DNA from: Apostichopus japonicus
Lineage: Eukaryota; Echinodermata; Holothuroidea; Aspidochirotida; Stichopodidae
Reading direction: 5' to 3'
DNA: 62,000 bases
Assembly: GCF_037975245.1 (NCBI RefSeq)
Contig: NC_092568.1
Span: 30,375,001-30,437,000, forward strand
Below, one piece after another: positions 40,291-53,700 of this stretch (position 1 is its first letter; each line of letters starts with the position of its first letter). The position numbers and the translations under genes are program-made. The notes under the pieces were generated by a model. The model saw nothing but the letters and a program-made list of their open reading frames with translations, made no database searches and had not been told where the DNA came from.

Positions 40291-41455
40291 ATAACATGTC
40301 ACAACAATTATTGTGGCAATTACCAAACAACCTACCAGGAGAAAAATGGAATCATTTTATGAAAAATAAATTTCTCCTAAAGCGTATGTTTGCAAGAAGA
40401 TGAGGACATAATATATATATTGTTACACAAAATACAATGCAAATGTTTTATCAGAATATCATATCTGAGCAATCAATATGTAGAGAGTGTAATAGCATCC
40501 AAACACATCTGGTTACTTTAAAGTTGCAATCAATAGGAAGAGATGGAAATTGAGCTACAAATCACCACCTGAAGAATGATATTCATTTATGAATATAAGA
40601 ATATATTTGGAAAGATGAGAAGACTGCCATATATTGTTTGACAAAGTACATATTTAGTATGAAATTGGACCATTCTCAGCATTTTAATATCTAGAAAATG
40701 TTTAACATCATTGAATTTTATTTTTGTAAATTTATGGTACAATACATTTGGGTACAAAAGAGACAAAAAATGTGGCAGTATATTAAAGCTGCCTATCATA
40801 TGAAGATTGGATCATTTTATGGAAGAAGTGTTTGTTTTCCTAGGAAGAAGAATATTTTATGTGATTAGCATACTTTCATGTACAAAATACAGATTTTAAC
40901 AATGTTACTTAGAGCATTCTTGGTATTTCAATATGCAGAAAAGATTCACCATCAAAAAGTTGTGTTAATTTATGGTTACAATGCATTCTGGGTACAAAAT
41001 ACAAATTGTGGCAATATCAACTGCTATTGTTTTTCAGATGAAATAATTTACGAAGGAACCAGCATTTATGAAATATATATAGATTTGTTTTCCTCCTATG
41101 CATAGGAATATTAGAGATAATGATGTATACATTTATTGTTTCAGAAAATAGTTTTAGTACAATTTTTATAATCACTTTGATATTCCTCGAGTCTTTGAAA
41201 TAAGTTTTTGACCACTCTGGCAGAATATTTAACCGGAATATTGTCTCCGGTCAAATGGTACAGATTCACATCGAGCAGCCATGAATCAGGTTATAAACCA
41301 ACAAAAAATGTTCTGCAATTTTTCGAAATTTTATTTTTTTAAATAAAAAGCAGAATTACTATCATAACTATAGTCTTTTTCGAAATTTTCTAAATAATAA
41401 TTGTTTGACGATAAACAGCATAAGTTGCCACATTGTAACAAGTAATCTCTCGTTT
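40291..41455. other. 3' flank of the EAR-repeat gene
   Basis: AT-rich DNA past the probable poly(A) site. No gene recognised. Short frames at 40587-40799 and 40878-41105 lack any family signal. Confidence 0.4.
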
Positions 41456-41461
41456 TTTATT
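41456..41461 (-). terminator. Candidate poly(A) signal of the EAR-repeat gene
   Basis: An AATAAA on the minus strand lies about 240 bases past the stop codon, the first one seen. Another lies near 41331-41336. This is motif evidence only. Confidence 0.4.
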
Positions 41462-41700
41462 GATCTCACTTTGATCGTGCATAAAATTAAATATAAAAGG
41501 TCCAAAAGGATTTGACAAGTGATTACTTGAATTGCCATTTTCATGCTAATTATTTTATAACCACTTAGTGGTTTAACAAACTTGAATATAACTATTTGTA
41601 GTTACCTTGCAAAACAAGCAATTTACAAGGACAACTTGGAGTTGTCACCACCTTTAATAGATTAGACATTTTCTTTAGAATCGTCGGCGACTAATTTTCT

Positions 41701-41786
41701 CTAATAGCAAAGATCGTCATAGGTATGGGAGGCCATTTCTCCAAACTGGAAGTCGCAGAGATTGGTAACTGTCTCGTAGACGTGAC
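41701..41786 (-). CDS. EAR-repeat gene, last exon 25
   Basis: 86 bp, phase 1 in. It reads HVYETVTNLCDFQFGEMASH and ends DDLCY and TAG (41701-41703). The tail has two cysteines and probably closes the propeller. Acceptor GTCCGCAG. Confidence 0.9.
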
Positions 41787-44700
41787 CTGCGGACAGAGAG
41801 AGAAAGATGGAGAGGATAGGGGAAGAGGAAGATTAGGCGTCCGTCAGATATCTACAAAATATGATGAAATGGGCAAGGATCGTGACTGAAATTTTGCAAA
41901 AATTTAATTCAGCAATACATGGAGTGGATATTTGAAAATATGACAAAGGGAATATACAACAAAATATAGCTTTAATATTGATCACAATCTCATATATATA
42001 TACCTCTGAAGATGTTTCAACAATATTTCATATGCTGCATATGTAACCAAGAATACATACACATTTACTTTCATGATGATGATGATGATGATGATAACAA
42101 GGCATAATGTGGTGTTTATTATTTTGTCTTACCCTGAAGGACCGCTTTCATAATTTTTGAAGGATTACTGTCCATCAAGGGAGAGATAGCTAAGGCCAGA
42201 TAAACGTCTTCATTGATGGTAAATCCTTCAACTGATCTGATGCCCGGAATGGGCAGGCTGATGGCACTCGCAAAGTGTCCGCTGCCTGATAAAAAAAATT
42301 AAAAACATATACATCAGGACAGGAAGTAAGATGTGTCCTCCTCCAAAAAAACAAAGAAAATATGTTGGGTTTATGTATAAAAGAGGCCCCGATGTTATGG
42401 TTCATGGAGTCTTCTCCAAAGGGAGTCTGACTTAAACGAGAATGTCAAGCATCTACAAAAAAAAAAATTTTTGTTTTGTTTAATGTTTTGTGTGTGGGTG
42501 AATGTATAACAGACGACCAGTTTTATGATCCTAGGAAGGTCTTTAAGAAACACCATCTAAAATGGAAACAATTTCATTCAGGCTACAATTAATAGAAATA
42601 TTAAAAATAAAAAAGAAGGGGGAAAAAGGAATAAACCAGACAATAGCAAATTATTAATGATAATAAGCAAAATAGACCATTGAAATTTCAAACTACCAAC
42701 AAGTGTTTAGTAAGGCTTTAGCATTTTCAGAAAAGTTAATTTAAGCACAAAGGTCAAAGGTATCTAGAAAGTAAGGAGTTGTAAACAGGACTCTGAAACA
42801 GCATAAAAAATGTTACAGTGTTTTTCAACTGGCAAAATCCAGCAAATAAATAGGGTTTTATTTTATATCCCTTTCCAATTAAAAATTTCCTTATTCTTTT
42901 TAGTCTCTTTTACCATTTTCCGGGTAAATTTTTCGTTACATGTTACTTCTCTGGCAGGTGAAATAATATAATATAATGTATATATATAATGTAACCAAGG
43001 GAACGACGCTGTCGCTATGGTAACAAATGTCGCTGACATCGAGTATAAAAAAAGAACCTGGAGGATTTTCTCATCACAAAAGAACCAAGGTTACCTCTAC
43101 ACTAGCTTAAAATTAATTAAGGCAATGACTACTGAAGGCTTCAAGAAAGAACCTCAAATGCAATTTTGCTTTGGCCTCAAGTACAATAGATTACAGATTT
43201 AAAGGAAAAAAGAAAAAATTGATTCAATATCCAAGCGACCGAATAATAACACAAGGTTGGTTTTTTAGTAAATTGCGATAATAATGATAACAGTCCTCTC
43301 ACAACATATCGTGACAAATTCACAGGTTAACAAATCTGTTGTTTAAATACTGGTTTTAACATATCAAATTGGTTTGATACTAGCATCAGAATAAAACCTT
43401 TTTAAGATAGACTTGTAGCGATGACCATTAAACTCACAACATACACAGTACAACTATCTCAAACACATCTCTTCCTCCCACAACCAGCATCTTAAATATC
43501 AAACATCTTCAGAGAAAAAAGTTCAGAATATAATTCACCAACCTTCATATCTGAATAATTCCACCTTAACGTATTGTTCTACTAATATGATGTAGGAATG
43601 AAACCCCAAGGTTATAAATCCTACATCGCAGGCCTTTTCAAATGGTATGACAAAACCGGCCGTGACAAACATGTCGGAATCTTCGGACCATATGTAAACC
43701 TGAAAATAACGACAACGGAAGGTACAGAGAGATCAGGTTTTCTTCATTTGGTCCAAAATACCTCCAGAAAAGTGCAAGACTTTGTATTTTATTGTAAAAA
43801 GCATTTCAATAATTCACTGGATCAATATTTTACTTAAAGCTATATAATGATAAGGTTCAATCTTGTTTCCATACGTGGTTCTGTCCCTATTGGTTGAAAT
43901 GATATTTTGAAATAAAATGAAAACAGAACTATTGACTACAAATATGTCAAAAATTACAAATTACCACTAATTTATAAAAAAAAAGGGATCTTGCTGTAAA
44001 TACTAAAAAATTCGCAAAGGTGGGTATGCAGGAGCAATGATATGTCAGGCACAATAATCTCACCAGGACCTCTTTTTCAATAAGTGTGTTACGAAAATGG
44101 GAATACATTGTTTATTATTCCTGTAAAGTTACTGGCCCCTTTGTTGATGACATGCCTCGGGCGTAGCCCCTGGAATTTCCTTAAGTTAGTGAAGACCAGC
44201 TGTGAATGGACCAATATATATAATTTGTTTATGCATTGTGTCATGTATCATGAAGTCTATTTTTAATGACAGCAATCCTGGACCTACCAACGACTCCGTA
44301 CTACCAGTAAGACCAGAACCGTACTTCATGGTGGAGTAACCGGCAAAGATAACCGCTGCCTCACCATCAATGGAATAGCCGGTGATGTCATAGGCATACC
44401 TACTGCTCACCGTCTGGTAGAGGGTAAAGTTACCCCCCTGAAATCAGAATAGAAATTAACAATACATTGATTAAATTCCTTGTTTTTCCTGTAACTTAAA
44501 ACGGTGGGACAGACTTTTCAAGATACCTTACTTGTTCAAGTTGTAGCTACTGCTCCATGAGTAGTTAATTTAGTTTCAAATTATCTAAATGCCTTTATAG
44601 ACTTTATAATTTGCATAAAGCGATGCGGAATATTTACACAATTGTTTCTCACAATACTAATTATTGACAAACACTGCACTAACACAAAGGTTTTTATTAT

Positions 44701-47700
44701 TCCTTCGAACTATCAGAAAGATATTTAAAATAATGAGAAAAAAGCAAGAAATGTTTTATGGGAATCGAGTGATTGGGCTTTGAATGTTGTTTATAAATAA
44801 ACACGGTTGGCAGACATGTCTGAGACAGATTTTGCCAAGGGGACCTTCATAATTTATTAATAGATTTGGGAAGGCCCTGGAGGTTTCTGCAATATTTTAT
44901 AGACATGAGACAACCATAATGTGAATGTTACTTTTTAAGCAAGGACAACTACTCAAGAACCAAATAGTAAAGAGGCTAGACATTGGCATTAATAATAATA
45001 AGTAATATTTATATAGCGCATAATCAGCAAAGCTGCTCAATGAGCTTAACAAATGTAAAACCTAAAAACAAATAGTAACAAAAAACCAAAATATTAAATA
45101 TATAGAACCAATAAAGGCAAAAAAAAAAAAAAATGATCTTGCATTGATATATCATAGTGAAATGAAAGAAAACAACTCTTGGGTATGGGTGGAGCCTTGG
45201 GTCATTGACTTTAAAGTTTAGATGTGACATGGTGTACTCTGAGGCATATTTAGGCTATAAATAAGGCGATGGAGGGGTACATACCCAACCCCCTACTCTG
45301 GATCTACAACTGAAGCAGGGTCATCTTCATATATCTGTTATCGGTTTTCAAGTTACAGATCTAAAATTGTGTTGAATGTTTTGCTAAAATACATTGACTA
45401 ATGCCTCAAGTGGGCCATCTTTTTTTATATCTGTTATTGTTTTAAAGTTTAGGATTGTAATATTGCGTTAAGTGTTTGCTTCAAATGTGTTTGCTAAAAA
45501 AGGTTTATAGAATTGTTTGGGCTCACTTTTGTTATCTCCCGATTTCTGGTTTTGTTTTCAAATCAAATTATGAGACAATAAAAAACCTGTTGAGCTTCTT
45601 CTCTTATTCCTGCAAATAGCCTGTGTACTTGGTGTAAATGTATATGTTAGAGGCCCTGCCGTTTCGATACCTTGCAGGATCTTCTTCGGAGGCAAAACTC
45701 GTTATACGTAATAAACTTTAAATGAGTCGGCTAACCTTTGTTCGTTTATTTCTGGAATGCTACTTTAACACAATCTGATAATGCCAGCCCTAAAGACACC
45801 AAGGCATAATAGTTATTTGTTAAAATTCACGCTTTATAAATTTCACTACTTGCCATTAACAAAAAAAAAAAACTTTTTTAAGCTTCATAATACAGAGGAG
45901 CATCCAAGGAAAAAATTAAACAATATCTTCTAAATATTAATTTTTTCCTTAAATCTAAAACAGCCGAGATGTAAAACCACAACCGACGTTTAATTGTTCA
46001 TTTCCTCTAATAAATACATTAATACTGGCTTCCCTTCCTATTTCCATTACTTACTTCTTCGATGACATAAATGTTTGCAATCTCCGATGCACTCTCTGCG
46101 ACGACCAACAGGTTCTTGTCTCCGACATTTATAAACTCCACAGCCAGTGCACCTATGGAAACAACAACAACAATATTGGAGAGATTAATATTCAATAACC
46201 TAACCAAAACAAGTTATTTGTTATTGAGTCGATGGATTACAATTTCATCACCTTTAATATCGTTCATTCAAAGAAATCTTCAAATCTGGTTAAAGAATTC
46301 TCATTTTTATGACTTCATCAGAGCAGATTATCTACTGATATTAAAACTTTTTGTATATGAAGGTGCTCAGAAAACATAATAATCACTCTCTCATTGAGAG
46401 GAGCATCAATGGTTAAAGACATTTTCTTTCGACTCTGAGACACTTATCTAAACAAATTTGAATGTTTATGCCCTCTATACCTCACAATTAAAATGTAATA
46501 CTGTTTATTTAAATTGTTTGGTTTAACTTTGCTAACTGGTAGTCGTATCGTTCCCAAGCTTAGCCTCAAAACACAGGCATAAAAGAGCAAAATGTTGTAA
46601 GGCCAACACAATATTTTGTTCTCCCTCACCCCCAAGGAAAAGAAAGGAATAAAGAAAAGCAATATTCAAATCCCTTCCAGATAACACTCCAGTTGCTAAT
46701 TGGTAAACCTTTCAGATAACTACATAAAAAACCCACTTCCTGATGATTGGTTAATAGGTCTTACAATAAATGATCAGAAAAAATAGTCATAAAAATGATT
46801 TCCTGAAACAAGAAATAATATTAAAGATTTTTAAAATGAACAACCGTTTATCATGATTAACGTATGGCACCTAAAAGTCTAAATCTAGACAATCACAGAC
46901 ATCTTTAGTCACCTAAAAGAAGTAAACAACCTGTTACCATGGTCACAAAGGTTGGATATTGATGCAGATTTCTTGTATTGATGAAAACATAAAATAAAAT
47001 CAATAATCTGACAGGTGTGATCAACATCTTGCATATAAGCACGTCTATCGCCATAGTGACTGTTACCATGGCCACTGTGTAAGGGAGTGATTCAACAATT
47101 GTATTTTCATCAGCTTATTGATATTTTCATCTCTCTACCTTAACGCTGTTGCATGTGACCTCCGTTCATATAATGCACTTTATTTCATCATTTTATTCAC
47201 TTCCCTGTGATTTTTTTTTATTTAAACACTGTTGAATGTGACTTTGCATGATACGCATCTCATCAGTGGGGGGTGGGGGGGGGTGGGGGGCCTGACTGGT
47301 GGGGGAGAGCGGGTAGTGTCCGAGGGCCCCAAAGCACCAGGGGAACCATGAAGCCTCCAAATCAACTTTGCCATCTCAGTAAAAACAATTGTTAAAGTTT
47401 TTGGCATCAACAAACTTCAGAGAGTAATCCGTTTTAAACTCTACAAATATCCAAAGCATAAACTTTATGTTTTTTTAATTTTTAATTTCTGTTCAGTACC
47501 GAAGACCTCTGTCCAAGAAGTAAGATCTGCTCACCCTCAATGTGTTATACTATTTGCATTGTTCTAGCTTCCTACTTACCGATCTTATGATTGACAACAA
47601 CCACTGTTATAATAGGAATATATATCAATAATCAAACTAATTAACTGCATTATTAAGGGATTTGAGCATCCAACAGCTGAAGTTTTCCCTACAAATTTTA

Positions 47701-50700
47701 ATTACAAAATTAAGTTCATTGGGTCATGGTCTTAATCTGGTGAGTTAAATCCTCCTTAATTCTCTTCCTTAATATATCTTCAAATATTCCAGACATAACA
47801 CAGATGGTTTTAACTGATAACAGGATACTCACAGAAGAGAGAGGTGTTACAAGAGAATTTTCTAGATGAGGGCAGCAAACACACTTACAGATTAATGAAC
47901 CAATCAGTATCTTTCGTATTGGAGTTGCTATCAACATCAAAGTCCTGTCCAGGATAGCTTCTCGAGCCAAGTGAAGTAACAATCAAAGTCATACAAGATG
48001 AAAAAGTTACAAAACTTAGTGACTCAGACAAAGAGAAGAAAAGAGCAGTAAATTGGGCGGATTCATGCTTACTGCTGTCTGTAGAAATTGTCTGGAATGG
48101 CAGAAACTGTCTGGATTGGAGACTGTGAACATAAACCTGCAAACTGTCGTCCTCCCCGGCAAAGACCAAATAAGTTCTGTTATGAACAGAGAAAGCCTCC
48201 ACGTCGACTGCAGTGATCTCAAAGGTTTGGTAAGGAACCAGACTAGTATTGAAGATGAAGAGGGAACTGAAAACTGCATCATCTGTGAAGCGGAAGCATC
48301 GATAAAGCTGATAAAATTCAGTGTTCAAACTTTGTAGAGCACTTATGTGGTTATAGACTTGTTGCTTGTAGATAATTACAGCAGATTTTGTTATGATTTA
48401 ACTAAATGCATTAAAGAAAATAGACCCCATGAAATTAACAATCGATAACTTTAATTAAAAAGTCATTGCATCAGATAAAATACATATTCACTAGAAATAC
48501 ATTCACGTCAGAACCTAAAAATGGTTTTAAACAAAATTAGAACAATTTGCATTCATGTTATAAATAAAATTGTTGCCAGAGGTCTTGAATACTCTCACAA
48601 TTTCTTCTATGCTTCTTGTCCTTATACATCAGTTCTGCATCTTTCTGCATCTTTTTTTCAAATGGATAAAAAATGGATTATAGTTAACCCAGTGGCTCTA
48701 TGATCATATATATAGAAAATGCCTATTCTTGTTGTTCTCATTGTTCTTAATGTTCTAATTCCGTTTTTCTAAAGTTAAATAAATGTCTCTTACCACCAGC
48801 ACATGGAATTATTCCAGCATTAGCTACTGCAAGAAACTGCCATTGCTCTATCTGGAAAGCTGCAAATTTCATGGCACCATTTGTGAGAACAGAATCTATA
48901 ACAAATGCATACCAAAAAAAAGGAACAACACATTAGTTTTAATAGATATGTGTCAATATATATTAGCAATAGAGATAAGTTCCTATTTAAAAAAAATATA
49001 TATATTTAATTCGTAAACTTACTCTCTTCCTCCCTTCTCCCTATCCCCACCTACCCCCCTAAAGAAGCAGATCATTGCAACTTGTTGTTTTATTCAATAC
49101 AAATATTTCTTTAAGATGGAAATAAGTTTGAAGTTTTCAACCAGATGCAGACTCTTGTGAAAGATGTGTACAAAGTTTATTTATAATGCAACTTGTCTTG
49201 GCTCTGCTGCTAATGTCTTTTCTATAAAAAATTAAAAAAGAAGCTACTAGGGTTGTAGCATTTTAGTATTTTAACTACAAGTTTCAGCTTGATAAAACTG
49301 AGCAGTCTTCTCTGGTGTGTCAAACTTGAACTGATCTGCTTGGATGATAGCAACACTTTATAGGATGATATATGGTATGTCACTACAAATGTACAAATGT
49401 TATGAGACCTCACACCATGCGCCACAAAATTAAAGAGAAGTCGGCTATCTCCTTCTCACCTGTTATCACAAATTCTCCGAGCAGTTCATCCCAGCTATAT
49501 ATGTAGCTCTCTACACAGGTATAGATGTGATCCTGGGCATATACCGCCACTGCCAAGTAAGGCGTATCTTGGTACGTGAATGCAATCATATTCTGCGTCT
49601 GTTGCGGAATGTCTTGTACGGTGGTGAAGTAATCAAAATCGGCCACAGTGTCTACAGTAGCCAAGGAAGTAAAGAAGAGTAAGAAGGAGCAACACTTAAA
49701 ACATGAAGGCTACTGACAGGATAGACCTACACATGTTTTCAGATGGTGTAATGAAGTAACATTATACAAATTCTACAAAAAAAGTACTCCATCCTCACCT
49801 CTGAAAGAGAAGGCACATATGGACTTAACTTGGAGGAAAAAAAAAAAAGGCATAATATCCGCTGGTGTATAAGATACCAATCTATAAAAACTTCAAAATT
49901 GACACCATTACCACCTTGAAAAGTAAACCTTTATTCAAAAGGATCTGGATTCACTCCAAATTGGAGAGGAAAAGGACTTATGATATCATTGCTTCAACAG
50001 TGCATCTGCACAAGATTTCTAACCGTGATAAAGCTGCACTTTACAAAACGACCACACATGGTATCACTTTGAATTAGCTGATCCTAATATATGGATACCT
50101 GCATATATCTCCTGTAAATCATCAATGTTTCCACACAGCTGAGAGGATAACCATCGCAGCCTCGATAAATCCTCTTCGGTCTCGTCCAGGAACTCTAACC
50201 ACGCTTCCTTCACCGCCAGCAGGTTCACGCCATCAATTGCGCCCTCTAATCCTACATCTGATTCAAAGATCACATCTCCAGTGAAGTTCAATGGTCCATA
50301 GATCACCTGACCATCCCCGGATAGGGTCACTCGACTCATTTGGAGTTCGGTCAGGTTACGATGCGATGCAAGGCCTTTGAGAAGAGAAACGACCCAAAAG
50401 TTGACATTTGGTTTGAAATTCATCCCATGTTTTAAAGTTTTCTGTGACAGGACCGACAGTATACACCCTTCCCCATCCCCCGCCCCTAGCCTCAGCCCTA
50501 CCCCTTGCACACTCTTCTCTTTGTACCATACTCACACAATTAAAAGCCATGGTAATGATATAATCCATAATCATCCAATTCTTTTCATAAATTTTATCAA
50601 AGAGAGGGGAAATTACGGGGGTGTGTTTGCAACCATCCTCTGACAGTCCCATCAAGACAATTGTTACCATCAGAAAGTCATGCAGGATCTTTGAGCAATG

Positions 50701-53700
50701 TTCTCTAAAGAGACCAGAACTGGTATTTTACCATTCTTATGAACCATACATTACTGGCTGCCTGCACAGGAAACATACTTGATCCAATGAATAGAAGGAC
50801 ATATCCACAGACAGTTGTGTAAAGTTGTGTAAAGAGCCAAATCAAGGCCTGAAAATACAACTATGTCCTCGGGATCCACTTTTTGTCATGCAGATGAAAA
50901 TATATTGCTCTTTATCCTTCTTTTTCCAGGACTCTTCATCCCCCCAAACACCCCTCCTACATGTCAGGCTTGCCAACAGAAGTTCTAATGCTGTGGCTAG
51001 TTAGATACCTACTAAATGTGATTGAAACAAAAATACAATACTTATAATCAGATGTAAACAGCTAATGTCACTGATCCCATCAAACTGACACACCAGTTAT
51101 AGAGTTAAAAAAGAAAATAGCTCGGCACGACAAGCTGTGAATTTCACGCTGGCCACACACAATCCTGATGGGTCGTGTGTTTTTGTTAACAGGGCATGGT
51201 TTTGGCAATCCACTACGCCTGTCAGTTCTTTATAGCTGTTAACAACCCTGAATAGCAGCATTCTAACTCTGCTCTTATTTGGACTAAGATTATTGAACGT
51301 TTTTAAGCTTGTTGTTATACCAAAACAAAATGATAATAACACAACAAAAAAACAAAAAAAAATAATAATAAATATTAGTTTTAACTAACCAGTAATGTAC
51401 AAATTATTAGAAAAAGTAGTTTCTCCATCAAAGATCCAGAAACCAGATATTTGGTAATTATCAAACAGGTTGACTGGAACTTCAAAGTAAGATCCGTTCA
51501 GACCAACCAGGTAGACGTTGCCCTTGACAACAACTTCCTCCAGGAATGTGTTGGTACCGGTCACATTCATCTGTTCGTCCAAATTAAACGTGTCTGCATT
51601 CAAAGCTGGTAAGTAAAACCCATTGACGAGGTCTCCACCGAAAATAAGAATAAAATGAAGCTGTTTTATCATTGGGTGGTTGGGATGGACAGAGTGAGTG
51701 ACCATAGCAACAGTAGCAGACAGTGAGTTAATTGCGATTCTGCCCTATAAAAAGTTTTTGAACAATACTATACTACCCATTAACTTTAATTCAGTCTATC
51801 ATTGTCATAAGATGTGTGCTTTCTACCAATATGAATTATGGCTGTATGCAAATTTTTAAAATTTCTGTCTCAGAAACTGACAAACTGATGTCTAATTTGG
51901 TGACCATGATAAGCTAATTACGACTACAGTCCACTCGTGATTAGTTAACATCGCCAATGAATCAGATTTATCCAGCCGTACTCATCAATTTAAGACAAAT
52001 ATCCTTTGATTTGTGTTTAGTTTATGTTGCCGATGAGTCAGGATTTACTCAACCGTACTCATCAATTTCAGACACATATCCTTTGGTTAATGGTAATCAA
52101 TGAGCTCTGCAAAAAATAACATTAATTTAATAAAGAAAGAACCATATTTCAGAAAGTATGATTATTATATATATCTTTTATGTTCAGTTCCAAACATTGC
52201 ATAAACAGTTCGATATATCTCACTTCATGTATCGTAATTCAATTATTAAGACCACGCACGCATCAGCAAGATATCGTTAAACCGGACGATAATAACGCAC
52301 CCATCTCATCGCAAATTAAATTTTGTACATGGCATGCTGAGTCAGGAATGATATCATTGGTTGTATTTGTTATTTTCTGATTCTTATCTATCATACAGCT
52401 ATTTCTGCTTTCCTATGGCACATTGATTTTAATGTTTGTTTTCTTGTTTGAGAGGTTTCTTGTCATTTATCCAGTTACTAGGCACAAGTAACTAGTACGA
52501 TGCTGAGGGGGCTGTTGCATCATACAGCCGAGGTGTCTAGCATATATTCTTTTTTGCTCTGTAATTTCACACAAAAGGCATAGCAAGCCTGCAGGGACAA
52601 TCCCTATTATTTCATTACATCCTAATTGAGCAGGAAATTAAGTTCCCCCCCACCCCCCCACCCTACACTCAACAAAAAATACAAAGTCAAAGTATCTTAC
52701 CAGAAACTTCCACATCCTCCTTGGAATGGACTGCCTGGGTAAATGTTTTCTTTCCTGTGATGGTTTGTTCCTCTGAAACAAATGATATCAAGTTTTTATG
52801 TCAAATATCATTTATTTTAATCATCACTTGAGGCCAATTCCACACCCCTAGTGAAAGACTGACCACCCGTATTCAATTCTATACTTCCTAAAAATTGCTT
52901 TCTCTTCTTAAAGGAACAGTTTTTGCCTGTACTTGTTTCTAGAGTAGTCTCTGTTGTGACATCTGACACTTTACATTTCACATTTATGTTTTACTAGTCT
53001 AGCTCTGACAGTGAATGTATCAACTGTTTATGGGTTCTCTCTCTCTCGTTCTCTCGTAGTCTCGCAATCTTTTGACATGTTAGCTGGTTCTATCACGAAC
53101 AATTCCCATCCCAACAATACAAAATTATGGATGGGACCGCTTACCAGTCAGAGTAACTGCTTCTTCACTCAAGTCTACGCCATCGACTGTACCATCCACG
53201 ATAATGCTGCCCTCTATGTCAACATCGTCCTGAAATGTCTTCTCTCCTTTTGAGGGAAAAACGTAACAATAGTATCACTAAAACAGATTTTTGTTTTTAA
53301 ATTGTTTGCCTCTACCTTTACAAAATCCCAATATGTTACAATTCTTCCTAAAGAAAGGAAACCAAGATCCTTCTCCTTCCCATTTGCTAACAAATTTTGA
53401 GCATTCTGAGCTGAAAGTAGAGGTCCTCTGGACAACAAGCATTATCTACATACGGCAGTTACCGTTCATCTTGAAAAGAAAACATGCCACTAATCTCTCT
53501 GTGCAACAAAGTGAAATCCCTTAATTTAACTAACATCATAGAATGGGTGAACACTCTAACATTTGATACCTAGCCTTTTGGTAGGTTTGGATTTGATCCA
53601 AGTCAGTACTTTTATCTCAATACTGGTCATGGGTTCTCAATCTGTATTATATCTTTTACATAGTAAAAAACTGTAAACAGAGCAACAATTGTCACTTAAT

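Noticed and set aside
43598-43837. 79-codon plus-strand frame
   Set aside because: Shadow of minus-strand exon 23, which carries an EAR repeat and joins its neighbours in phase.
47885-48072. Extension of the exon 20 frame past its donor
   Set aside because: It loses the EAR pattern just after a GTAAGC donor, and exon 21 continues blade 4 in phase.
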